In this document: piece after piece, positions 1-5,040 of the stretch
Position numbering within the stretch: the first letter of the stretch is position 1
How the letters are laid out: each line of letters starts with the position of its first letter
Assembly (NCBI GenBank): GCA_012735355.1
Contig: JAAYHP010000204.1
Coordinates: 1-5,040, forward strand
Source: Lysinibacillus sp.
GTDB lineage: Bacteria > Bacillota > Bacilli > Bacillales_A > Planococcaceae
DNA: 5,040 nt
Reading direction: 5' to 3'
Notes under the pieces: model-generated
What the model was told of the DNA's origin: nothing
Databases searched by the model: none
What the model saw: only the letters and a program-made list of their open reading frames with translations
Position numbers and translations under genes: made by a program

Positions 1-717
<717 letters not shown>

Positions 718-723
718 TCAAAT

Positions 724-730
724 CCTCCTC
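724..730 (-). promoter_or_regulatory. Strong ribosome binding site of fba
   Basis: On the minus strand GAGGAGG sits nine bases before the ATG at 714. It is a near-perfect complement of the 16S rRNA 3' end and fits a highly expressed glycolytic gene. Confidence 0.85.
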
Positions 731-764
731 AGGATGGGTAATTTTTATAATATTTTCCGATTTA

Positions 765-793
765 ATAGTACCAAAAAGCTGACTTGCTAACAA
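765..793 (-). promoter_or_regulatory. Candidate sigma-A promoter of fba
   Basis: On the minus strand TTGTTA (788-793) and TACTAT (765-770) are separated by exactly 17 bases. The bases before the -10 form an extended TGG motif (TGn). Transcription would start near 758, giving a leader of about 45 bases. The -35 hexamer lies inside the hairpin at 774-803. A second candidate slightly downstream is TTGGTA (769-774) with 16 bases to TATTAT (747-752). I cannot decide between them from sequence alone; one of them very probably serves fba, because the gene is isolated from spo0F by a terminator. Confidence 0.45.
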
Positions 794-803
794 GTCAGCT
801 TTT
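774..803 (-). terminator. Strong 13-bp hairpin upstream of fba (terminator-like)
   Basis: The arms 774-786 and 791-803 pair perfectly over 13 bases around a 4-base loop. They read AAAAGCTGACTTG and its complement. Read on the minus strand, the 3' arm ends in a run of five T (777-773), so it could stop transcripts arriving from spo0F and the repeat island. The plus-strand reading also ends in four T, so it may act in both directions, although I see no plus-strand gene to serve. It overlaps the -35 of the best fba promoter candidate, so a regulatory role is also possible. Confidence 0.55.
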
Positions 804-804
804 C

Positions 805-945
805 CGCCCCGAAAGCGGTAGCGACAGGGCGAAAACAATTTAGCCACAAGTAGTGGGTAAATCGAGTTTTCCGCACCGAAAGTAGAATTATGCCCTTGCT
901 CACAAGAGTGAGCAAGGAGCAGATTCACGCCCCGAAAGCGCTAGC
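805..945 (+). repeat. Three dispersed CGCMCCGAAAG repeats
   Basis: The string CGCCCCGAAAGCG occurs at 805-817 and again at 928-940, and a variant CGCACCGAAAG lies at 872-882. Copies one and three are followed by GGTAGCG or CTAGCG, and copies one and two are preceded by TTTTCCG or TTTCCG. The copies start 67 and 56 bases apart. The first copy can also fold, with CGCCC (805-809) pairing with GGGCG (827-831). The stretch has no credible reading frame or ribosome binding site. GC-rich short intergenic repeats with this flavour are common in Bacillaceae genomes; whether this one recurs elsewhere cannot be seen here. Confidence 0.55.
894..917. repeat. 10-bp perfect inverted repeat with AAGA loop
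   Basis: CCTTGCTCAC (894-903) is followed by a 4-base loop and its exact complement GTGAGCAAGG (908-917). Neither strand has a T-run after the stem, so it is not a typical intrinsic terminator. It sits between the second and third CCGAAAG repeats and may be part of the same repeat element. Confidence 0.6.
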
Positions 946-1008
946 GGAGAAAACTCTCTCCTAACTTGGACGTTCAATACTAGGCTCAATCGTATAACTG
1001 CATAATTT

Positions 1009-1197
1009 GGGCGATTGCATTCCTCTTTCGGGTGGATACAACATCCATTTGGGCGCTTATCAACCTATTTCGGGAGGATGCAAATCTCTTTCGGGCACTT
1101 ATCAACCTCTTTCGGGAGGATGCAAATCTCTTTCAGGCGCTTATCAACCTATTTCGGGCGGATACAAATCTCTTTCGGGCGTTTGGAACCTTCATAT
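1009..1197 (+). repeat. Tandem array of 21-bp units in A/B alternation
   Basis: Eight consecutive 21-base units start at 1009, 1030, 1051, 1072, 1093, 1114, 1135 and 1156, with a decayed ninth at 1177. From 1051 the units alternate strictly between type A (GGGCGCTTATCAACCTMTTTC) and type B (GGGMGGATRCAAATCTCTTTC), giving a 42-base higher-order period. Almost every junction reads TTTCGGG, which is CCCGAAA on the other strand and recalls the CCGAAAG repeats just upstream. No spacer-like variable sequence exists between units, so this is not a CRISPR array. Because 21 is a multiple of three and the unit lacks stops, two plus-strand frames stay open through it. Neither has a ribosome binding site or a plausible protein. 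Confidence 0.85.
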
Positions 1198-1284
1198 AAA
1201 GGATCACTCTCAAATTTGAGCACTAGCGCTCCCCAAAAAGTCAACTCCTCACCACACTGCAACCTACGCTCAGCCCCAATACTC

Positions 1285-1312
1285 AAAAAAACCGTTCCAT
1301 TGTTCGGAACGG
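1285..1312 (-). terminator. Intrinsic terminator of spo0F
   Basis: On the minus strand CCGTTCC (1312-1306), a 7-base loop and GGAACGG (1298-1292) form a 7-bp stem, followed directly by seven T (1291-1285). It lies about a dozen bases after the spo0F stop codon. This is a standard rho-independent terminator and indicates that spo0F is transcribed separately from fba. Confidence 0.88.
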
Positions 1313-1324
1313 CGTACATAAGGC

Positions 1325-1687
1325 CTAGTCATTTAATAATACTTTTCCGACGGCATCCTTTACCTCATAAATATTAAATGGTTTTACAAAATAATGAACT
1401 GCTCCAAAGGTTTTTGTTTCCTTCTTCATTTCTTCATCATCAAATGCCGTCATGACGAAAACCGGTAAATCTGGTTGTAAGGCCTTCATTTTTTTTAAAA
1501 CCTCTTTGCCATCTTCTCCCGATAACTTCATATCAAGAAGTACGCAATCGATCTTCTCTTTCTCTATTAATTGAAGCGCTTCGGAACCCTTCGATGCTAG
1601 AAAAGTTATAAACCCCTCTCTTTTAAAAACCTCCTCTAGCAACATGCGGATTCCTTTTTGGTCATCCACAATTAATATTCTTTTCAC
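1325..1687 (-). CDS. spo0F: Sporulation phosphorelay response regulator Spo0F
   Basis: Spo0F is a single-domain receiver that takes phosphate from sporulation sensor kinases and passes it to the phosphotransferase Spo0B, and thence to Spo0A; it acts in the cytosol and has no DNA-binding output domain. The 120-residue product is a complete receiver. The acidic pocket is Asp8-Asp9, the phosphoacceptor is Asp52 in VLLDMKLSG, the conserved switch Thr is Thr80 in VMTAF, and the conserved Lys is Lys102 in FVKPF. The N-terminal ILIVDDQxGIR signature is characteristic of Spo0F. B. subtilis Spo0F is 124 residues, so this is near family length. The start is GTG at 1687: an in-frame TGA lies five codons upstream and no ATG intervenes. 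Position 11 is Lys where B. subtilis has Tyr13, and position 82 is Phe where it has Tyr84. It is followed by its own terminator and divergent from the DUF2529 gene, matching the B. subtilis gene order. Confidence 0.95.
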   Translation of the reverse strand: MKRILIVDDQKGIRMLLEEVFKREGFITFLASKGSEALQLIEKEKIDCVLLDMKLSGEDGKEVLKKMKALQPDLPVFVMTAFDDEEMKKETKTFGAVHYFVKPFNIYEVKDAVGKVLLND

Positions 1688-1690
1688 TGT

Positions 1691-1701
1691 CCTTTCCCCT
1701 C
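1691..1701 (-). promoter_or_regulatory. Ribosome binding site that fixes the GTG start of spo0F
   Basis: The minus strand reads GAGGGGAAAGG just before the GTG at 1687. GAGGGG lies at about the usual distance. With the in-frame TGA a few codons upstream, it makes GTG the only reasonable start. Confidence 0.7.
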
Positions 1702-1738
1702 AAACACTTTTTCTCCCATAAACCTATTTCCCTTAATT

Positions 1739-1775
1739 TTATTACAACAAACATCATTTTTTGAAAATTTTTCAA
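1739..1775 (-). promoter_or_regulatory. Possible spo0F promoter overlapping a 15-bp palindrome
   Basis: On the minus strand TTTTCA (1762-1767) and TAATAA (1739-1744) are 17 bases apart, a weak match to a sigma-A promoter. The plus strand at 1761-1775 is a perfect palindrome with arms TTGAAAA and TTTTCAA around one central T, and it covers the candidate -35. Each half can be aligned to the Spo0A box TGNCGAA with about five of seven matches, so a Spo0A site is possible but not shown. B. subtilis spo0F is known to use a sigma-H promoter and Spo0A; I found no convincing sigma-H promoter here. Confidence 0.3.
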
Positions 1776-1808
1776 GATAATATCTCTTTCCATCATGAAC
1801 GTGTTGCT

Positions 1809-1837
1809 TTGCAATAAAGAAAATAGCAACTTATAAT
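1809..1837 (+). promoter_or_regulatory. Strong sigma-A promoter of the DUF2529 gene
   Basis: TTGCAA (1809-1814) and a perfect TATAAT (1832-1837) are separated by exactly 17 bases. The start site would fall around 1843-1845, so the mRNA would begin at or just before the AGGTGG ribosome binding site (1845-1850), only about ten bases ahead of the ATG at 1855. Confidence 0.75.
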
Positions 1838-1854
1838 TATCTTGAGGTGGAAAT

Positions 1855-2385
1855 ATGTCAAAAATACTAGCTACTCAGTTAAATGGTTTATTTCAAAAAA
1901 TCGTTCAAATTGAAGAAGAAGCAATAGAAGAAACGTCTCGACTTCTTGCTCAAGCAAGCGTCGGTGAAGGAAATGTATACTTTGCTTGCTTTGGTGAATT
2001 GCAAGCTGTTGAACTTCATGCTTTATACAACGAAAATCCTTTCGAAAAGCTTGTACAATGGTCTCCCGAAATTGAAATAACTGATGCAGACCGTGTATTA
2101 ATTTTAACAAAAAGTTGCAAAGATGAAGAAGCTCTTGAACTTGCTAGAAAATTAAATGAAGAGTTTATTCCTTTTGCGGCCATTGCAAGTGAAGTTTCAA
2201 GTGATGAAAACGAATTGAGCAATCTCGCTTATACTTATGTATCTATGCATGTTCGTGGCGGATTAATTCCCCATCCAACGAAATTAGGCGAACGGGTTGT
2301 TGTTCCTCATCTACTTGCTGCACTCTTTATTTACGAAGCGATTAAACTGAATTACGATGAAATGTTAGACGATGATGAATTTTAA
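1855..2385 (+). CDS. ywjG: DUF2529 (YwjG-like) protein of unknown function, SIS-like fold
   Basis: The 176-residue product matches the uncharacterised family that sits between spo0F and pyrG in Bacillus (YwjG in B. subtilis, of similar length). The layout suggests a sugar-isomerase (SIS)-type alpha/beta fold. An N-terminal helix with an acidic run lies around residues 12-32, followed by a strand and turn NVYFACFGE (40-48). A second strand is RVLILTKSCKDEEALELA (80-97), a third is IPFAAIASE (105-113), and a conserved-looking HVRGGLIPHP segment (132-141) follows. A hydrophobic helix PHLLAALFIYEAI (151-163) comes before an acidic tail ending LDDDEF. No signal peptide or membrane segment is seen, so it is probably cytosolic. 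As I recall, a family structure has been deposited as a putative phosphoheptose isomerase, but no reaction is established. ATG at 1855 is supported by AGGTGG four bases upstream. It is the only plus-strand gene and converges on pyrG. Confidence 0.88.
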   Translation: MSKILATQLNGLFQKIVQIEEEAIEETSRLLAQASVGEGNVYFACFGELQAVELHALYNENPFEKLVQWSPEIEITDADRVLILTKSCKDEEALELARKLNEEFIPFAAIASEVSSDENELSNLAYTYVSMHVRGGLIPHPTKLGERVVVPHLLAALFIYEAIKLNYDEMLDDDEF

Positions 2386-2430
2386 TTGCAATAAAAGAGG
2401 TTGAATCTTAAAAGAGGTTTGGACAAAAGT

Positions 2431-2469
2431 AAAAACTCATCATTTTCTCTTAAAAGAAAATGATGAGTT
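2431..2469. terminator. Bidirectional terminator between the DUF2529 gene and pyrG
   Basis: A 15-bp perfect stem (2434-2448 with 2455-2469) closes a 6-base loop. On the minus strand the stem runs into five T (2435-2431), a good terminator for pyrG. On the plus strand the tail is GTTGTTGATATT, a weaker T-rich run that could still stop the DUF2529 transcript. The hairpin sits between two convergent genes, as expected for a shared terminator. Confidence 0.8.
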
Positions 2470-2498
2470 GTTGATATTAAACTGAAAATTGATTTTCG

Positions 2499-2593
2499 TT
2501 CCGGGGACGCTTTCCACGGGCCCGACTCGAGCCTCCTCGGAGCTCGTTCCTCGCTCCTGTGGGGTCTCGAGTTTCGGGCTGGTCCCGTTGGAA
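2499..2593. repeat. GC-rich, self-complementary dispersed repeat element
   Basis: This roughly 95-base block is much richer in GC than its flanks and folds on itself in nested layers. TTCC (2499-2502) pairs with GGAA (2590-2593), and GGGAC (2504-2508) with GTCCC (2582-2586). GCCCGACTCGAG (2520-2531) pairs with CTCGAG (2566-2571) and, after a two-base bulge, with TCGGGC (2574-2579). The wording (CCGGGGACGCTTTCC, GAGCCTCCTCGG, CGCTCCTGTGGGGTCTCG) closely resembles a GC-rich intergenic repeat that I recall being present in many copies in Bacillus genomes. No ribosome binding site or convincing protein is encoded. It would be transcribed as the 3' untranslated part of pyrG mRNA before the terminator. 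Confidence 0.65.
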
Positions 2594-2648
2594 TTAAATA
2601 AGCTATATGTCCCATCCTATTTTTTGCAATTTATGTTACGTTCCTACC

Positions 2649-4256
2649 TTATTGATTTTTACGATATTTGAAGGCTGTACCTACGAATTCGCGGAAAAGT
2701 GGTTGCGGACGTTGTGGACGAGAAACGAATTCTGGATGGAATTGGCATCCGATTAAGAATTTTTTCTCTGGCAATTCGATAATTTCTACTAAACGATTGT
2801 CAGGACTTGTTCCTGAGAATACAAGGCCTTCCGCTTCCATTGCTTCGCGGTATTCATTGTTGAATTCATAACGATGGCGATGGCGTTCGTATACAAGTTC
2901 ATCTTGGTAAGCTTGTTCTGCTCGAGAACCTTCTTTTAATTTACATGGATATAAACCTAAACGTAAAGTTCCACCTAAATTCATATTTTCGTTTTGATCT
3001 GGAAGTAAATCGATAATTGGGTAAGGAGTGTTTTTATCAATCTCTGTTGTATGTGCTCCTTGTAACCCTAGCACGTTGCGAGCATATTCCACTGCCGCTA
3101 ACTGCATTCCTAAACAAATACCGAAGAATGGAACGTCGTTTTCACGAGCGTATTTAATCGCTGTAATTTTTCCTTCCGTTCCGCGGTTACCAAAACCACC
3201 AGGAACGAGAATGCCATCAACATCTTTCAATATTTCGTGAACATTGTCCTCTGTAATTTCTTCCGCGTTCACCCAATCGATGCAAATATCTGAATCATAT
3301 TCATAACCTGCATGTTTTAATGCTTCAACGACAGAAATATAGGCATCTTGTAACTCTACATATTTTCCGACAAGGGCAATGCGAGTTTGATGTTTTAAGT
3401 TTTTTACTTTGTGCACTAGCTCTTTCCAATCAGACATATCCGCTTCCGGTGCATTAATACCGAAATACTCTAATACGATATCGTCCAAGTCTTGAGCATG
3501 AAGATTTAACGGTACTTCATATAAATGTTCCACATCTCGAGATTCAATAATGTTGCGAGGTGCTACGTCACAGAATAGCGCTAATTTATCTTTCATGTCT
3601 TGGGCAACAGGCTGCTCCGTACGTACAACTAAAATATTTGGCTGAATTCCTAAAGAGCGCAATTCTTTAACAGAATGTTGAGTTGGTTTTGTTTTTAATT
3701 CGCCTGCTGCTGCGATGTAAGGAATTAACGTACAGTGGATATACATTACATTTTCTGAACCTAAGTCAGATTTCATTTGACGAATGGCTTCTAAAAATGG
3801 AAGACCTTCGATATCGCCTACCGTTCCTCCTACTTCCGTAATAACGATATCTGCACTCGTTTCTCTACCTGCTCGTTGAATGCGTTCTTTAATTTCGTTT
3901 GTAATGTGAGGAATTACTTGAACAGTTTTTCCGTCGTAATCACCACGGCGTTCTTTCGCAAGTACTGTTTGATATACTCGACCAGATGTCACTGTTGAAT
4001 GTTTTCCTAAGTTAATATCGATAAAACGTTCATAGTGTCCTAAGTCTAAATCCGCTTCTGCACCGTCATCCGTTACGAATACTTCCCCGTGTTGGTAAGG
4101 GCTCATCGTACCTGGGTCAATGTTTAGATACGGATCAAATTTTTGAATTGTTACTTGCAAGCCACGGTTTTTTAATAAGCGTCCTAAAGATGAAGCAACA
4201 ATTCCTTATCCTAAGGAAGATACTACTCCACCTGTTACAAAAATATACTTCGTCAT
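2649..4256 (-). pseudogene. pyrG: CTP synthase, full length but with an in-frame TAA at codon 17
   Basis: PyrG makes CTP from UTP, ATP and glutamine, the last step of de novo pyrimidine nucleotide synthesis, in the cytosol. From ATG at 4256 to TAA at 2649 there are 535 codons, the B. subtilis PyrG length. The start is supported by GAGGAGG at 4267-4273 and the family N-terminus MTKYIFVTGGVVSSLG. The next codon, expected to be Lys17 of the P-loop GKG, is TAA (4206-4208). The frame then resumes with [15 protein letters not shown] and is intact to the end. The synthetase domain shows [21 protein letters not shown] and [11 protein letters not shown]. The class I glutaminase domain has GGFGNRG near residues 353-359, nucleophile Cys381 in GICLGMQ, and His507 and Glu509 in CQFHPEF. 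A restart at TTG 4160 (codon 33) would lack the P-loop and has no good ribosome binding site. As written, the gene should not make active enzyme; a sequencing error, readthrough or suppression are alternatives. It follows rpoE and has its own attenuated leader. Confidence 0.9.
4202..4218. repeat. Perfect 7-bp inverted repeat that includes the premature stop
   Basis: TTCCTTA (4202-4208) and TAAGGAA (4212-4218) flank the triplet TCC. The innermost A at 4208 is the first base of the premature TAA read on the minus strand. With the expected T at that position (lysine codon AAA), the arm would pair over only six bases. Confidence 0.8.
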
Positions 4257-4266
4257 TTGCTAAATT

Positions 4267-4273
4267 CCTCCTC
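4267..4273 (-). promoter_or_regulatory. Ribosome binding site of pyrG
   Basis: The minus strand reads GAGGAGG ten bases before the ATG at 4256. This strong signal, together with the canonical MTKYIFVTGG start, shows that 4256 and not a later codon is the ancestral start. Confidence 0.85.
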
Positions 4274-4526
4274 GAACTGCGTCACTTTTATAAATTAAAA
4301 AAGCTTTTCTTTTTTCATTGCTGCCAATGGGGATTTGAAACTCTTTCATTCATTTTTACCTTTTCTTTCATTTCCATGCCTCACAAGCAACATTCCACAT
4401 TGGAAAATTTCTTAATCATGGAATTTAAAAAGTTGATGTTCGTTAAGGGCGCACAGGCTTCCAAGATCGACTTTGCCTTTTCGCCTTTCACTCAAATCAA
4501 CAAAATAAAAAAGCTTATCTTGAATG

Positions 4527-4570
4527 AAAAAATAAAAAACGCTCCGCCTGCAAGTTTGCAGGGGGAGCGT
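4527..4570 (-). terminator. pyrG leader attenuator terminator
   Basis: On the minus strand the arms 4570-4557 and 4552-4539 pair over 14 positions with a single C-C mismatch around a 4-base loop. They are followed by six T (4539-4534), an A, and a further T run. The 5' arm reads ACGCTCCCCCTGCA and contains the C/U-rich tract needed to pair with an untemplated poly-G leader. It lies about 35 bases after the predicted transcript start and well before the coding region, so it is an attenuator and not an end-of-gene terminator. No gene ends immediately upstream of it. Confidence 0.9.
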
Positions 4571-4614
4571 GAATTAATCACGGTCAATCTCCTATTAAGG
4601 AGCCCAAATAAAAG

Positions 4615-4641
4615 ATTATACGGAACCGATTAATAAGTCAA
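4615..4641 (-). promoter_or_regulatory. pyrG promoter
   Basis: On the minus strand TTGACT (4636-4641) is followed by a perfect TATAAT (4615-4620). The spacer is 15 bases, shorter than the usual 17. Nine bases separate the -10 from the GGG at 4605-4603, a slightly long distance that is acceptable for this class of start. Confidence 0.8.
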
Positions 4642-4659
4642 GAGGTTTGCACAAAAAGC

Positions 4660-4686
4660 AAAAAAGATTCCATTACTGAGAATATC
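4660..4686 (-). terminator. Weak terminator of rpoE
   Basis: Just after the rpoE stop, the minus strand reads GATATTC (4686-4680), an 8-base loop, and GGAATC (4671-4666), then six T (4665-4660). The stem has about six pairs with one bulged A and one G-T pair. It is a modest terminator, and some readthrough into the pyrG leader seems likely. Confidence 0.55.
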
Positions 4687-4687
4687 A

Positions 4688-5040
4688 TTACTCCTCTTCT
4701 TCCTCTTCCAATTCGAGGTCTTCATCGTCGTCCATTAAAAATTCTTCATCGCCATCAATTAAATCGTCGTCCACTTCATCTATTTCATCGTCAATATCTA
4801 CATCTAAATCATCTAAGTCTTCATCGAGATCATCGTCGACTTCATCGAAATCAACATCTTCTTCTTCATCTTCGTCGATAAATTCTTCAAACTCTTCTTC
4901 AAATACTAAGTCTTCTTCATCGATAATTTCTTCTTCATCATCAAAGCCTAGTTTTGTTCTACGTTTACGAGCTTTTACCGTAGGAGCAGTTTCTTCTTCG
5001 ATGGTTTCGATTTTATACCATTCACGAAGACCCCATTTAT
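4688..5040 (-). CDS. rpoE: RNA polymerase delta subunit, C-terminal part (5' end beyond the window)
   Basis: Delta is a Gram-positive RNA polymerase accessory subunit that speeds recycling and favours promoter selectivity and sensitivity to initiating nucleotide levels. The window holds its last 116 complete codons and the TAA at 4690-4688. The visible N-terminal part, KWGLREWYKIET, is the end of the folded HARE-HTH domain. A basic patch KARKRRTK (residues 22-29 of the visible part) follows. About 86 residues of disordered tail then run to the end, with roughly two thirds Asp or Glu and spaced hydrophobic residues, ending in six Glu. The basic-then-acidic order matches B. subtilis delta, where the tail mimics nucleic acid. 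The repetitive Asp/Glu codons make this stretch almost entirely TC and ATC on the plus strand. Its position upstream of pyrG is the conserved Bacillus arrangement. This gene is unrelated to the E. coli sigma factor that shares the name rpoE. Confidence 0.96.
   Translation of the reverse strand, partial: KWGLREWYKIETIEEETAPTVKARKRRTKLGFDDEEEIIDEEDLVFEEEFEEFIDEDEEEDVDFDEVDDDLDEDLDDLDVDIDDEIDEVDDDLIDGDEEFLMDDDEDLELEEEEEE

Larger units (their letters stand above)
4257..4605 (-). promoter_or_regulatory. CTP-sensing pyrG leader (reiterative-transcription attenuation)
   Basis: The predicted transcript begins GGGCTCC (minus strand, 4605-4599). In B. subtilis, low CTP makes RNA polymerase pause before the first C, slip on the CCC template and add extra G residues. 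The poly-G 5' end then pairs with the C/U tract of the leader terminator and allows readthrough into pyrG. Both parts are present here: the GGGC start and GCTCCCCCT in the terminator 5' arm (4568-4560). The mechanism is established for B. subtilis and is inferred here from sequence. The 270 or so bases between the attenuator and the ribosome binding site are AT-rich; I see only minor hairpins and no small gene there. Confidence 0.85.

Noticed and set aside
1009..1197. CRISPR array
   Set aside because: The units are directly adjacent and themselves alternate between two sequences. There are no unique spacers and no cas genes.
1007..1377. Two overlapping plus-strand open frames through the repeat array, one encoding a heptapeptide-repeat-like protein
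   Set aside because: They are open only because the 21-bp unit is a multiple of three without stops. Neither has a ribosome binding site, both frames are equally open, and one runs antisense into the end of spo0F.
2382..2671. Small open frames on both strands across the GC-rich repeat
   Set aside because: They arise from the repeat itself, mirror each other on both strands, and have no ribosome binding sites.
2649..4160. pyrG simply starting at the TTG at 4160
   Set aside because: This would omit the conserved N-terminus and ATP-binding P-loop. The canonical N-terminus with a strong ribosome binding site is present at 4256, so the gene is interrupted and not naturally shorter.
4206..4208. 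Frameshift in pyrG
   Set aside because: The frame is the same before and after the stop and the total length equals 535 codons, so it is a base substitution and not an insertion or deletion.
4257..4605. Metabolite riboswitch in the pyrG leader
   Set aside because: No conserved riboswitch core is recognisable. The GGGCTCC start and C-rich terminator arm are fully explained by reiterative-transcription attenuation.
4148..4633. Plus-strand 161-codon open frame over the pyrG leader
   Set aside because: It runs antisense to the start of pyrG, its leader and its attenuator hairpin, has low-complexity Phe/Leu/Lys content, and lacks a ribosome binding site. The pyrG signals on the other strand explain the stretch.

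Overview
This window matches a conserved chromosomal neighbourhood of endospore-forming Bacillaceae and relatives: fba (partial) - spo0F - DUF2529 (ywjG-like) - pyrG - rpoE (partial), the same order as in Bacillus subtilis. The AT-rich composition, strong GGAGG-type ribosome binding sites, Spo0F, and an RNA polymerase delta subunit with a long acidic tail all point to a low-GC Gram-positive spore former. I cannot name the species. All genes are on the minus strand except the DUF2529 gene.

Layout. 1-714 holds the first 238 codons of class II fructose-bisphosphate aldolase. 731-1284 has no credible gene. It carries the fba promoter region with a strong hairpin, three short CCGAAAG-containing repeats, a 10-bp hairpin, and eight back-to-back 21-bp units in strict A/B alternation. 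1285-1312 is the spo0F terminator and 1325-1687 is spo0F with a GTG start. 1688-1854 is a divergent promoter region. 1855-2385 is the DUF2529 gene, with a near-consensus promoter only a few bases before its ribosome binding site. 2386-2648 lies between convergent genes and holds a bidirectional terminator and a GC-rich, self-complementary element that looks like a Bacillus dispersed repeat. 2649-4256 is pyrG, 4257-4641 its regulated leader and promoter, and 4688-5040 the acidic C-terminal part of rpoE.

The most notable observation is that pyrG, full length at 535 codons and otherwise intact, carries an in-frame TAA at codon 17. That codon encodes the P-loop lysine of the ATP-binding site (GKG). 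The substituted base completes a perfect 7-bp inverted repeat, so templated correction of a quasi-palindrome is a possible origin. A sequencing or assembly error is a serious alternative, because pyrG is normally essential without exogenous cytidine. Upstream, pyrG keeps the complete CTP-sensing attenuator known from B. subtilis: a consensus -10, a GGGCTCC initially transcribed region, and a leader terminator whose 5' arm contains GCTCCCCC.

Functionally the genes are housekeeping or regulatory: glycolysis, the sporulation phosphorelay, CTP synthesis and transcription fidelity. I see no phage, transposase, CRISPR or defence genes. I do not see a new multi-gene system. The unusual content is the pyrG nonsense codon and the repeat-rich non-coding stretches.
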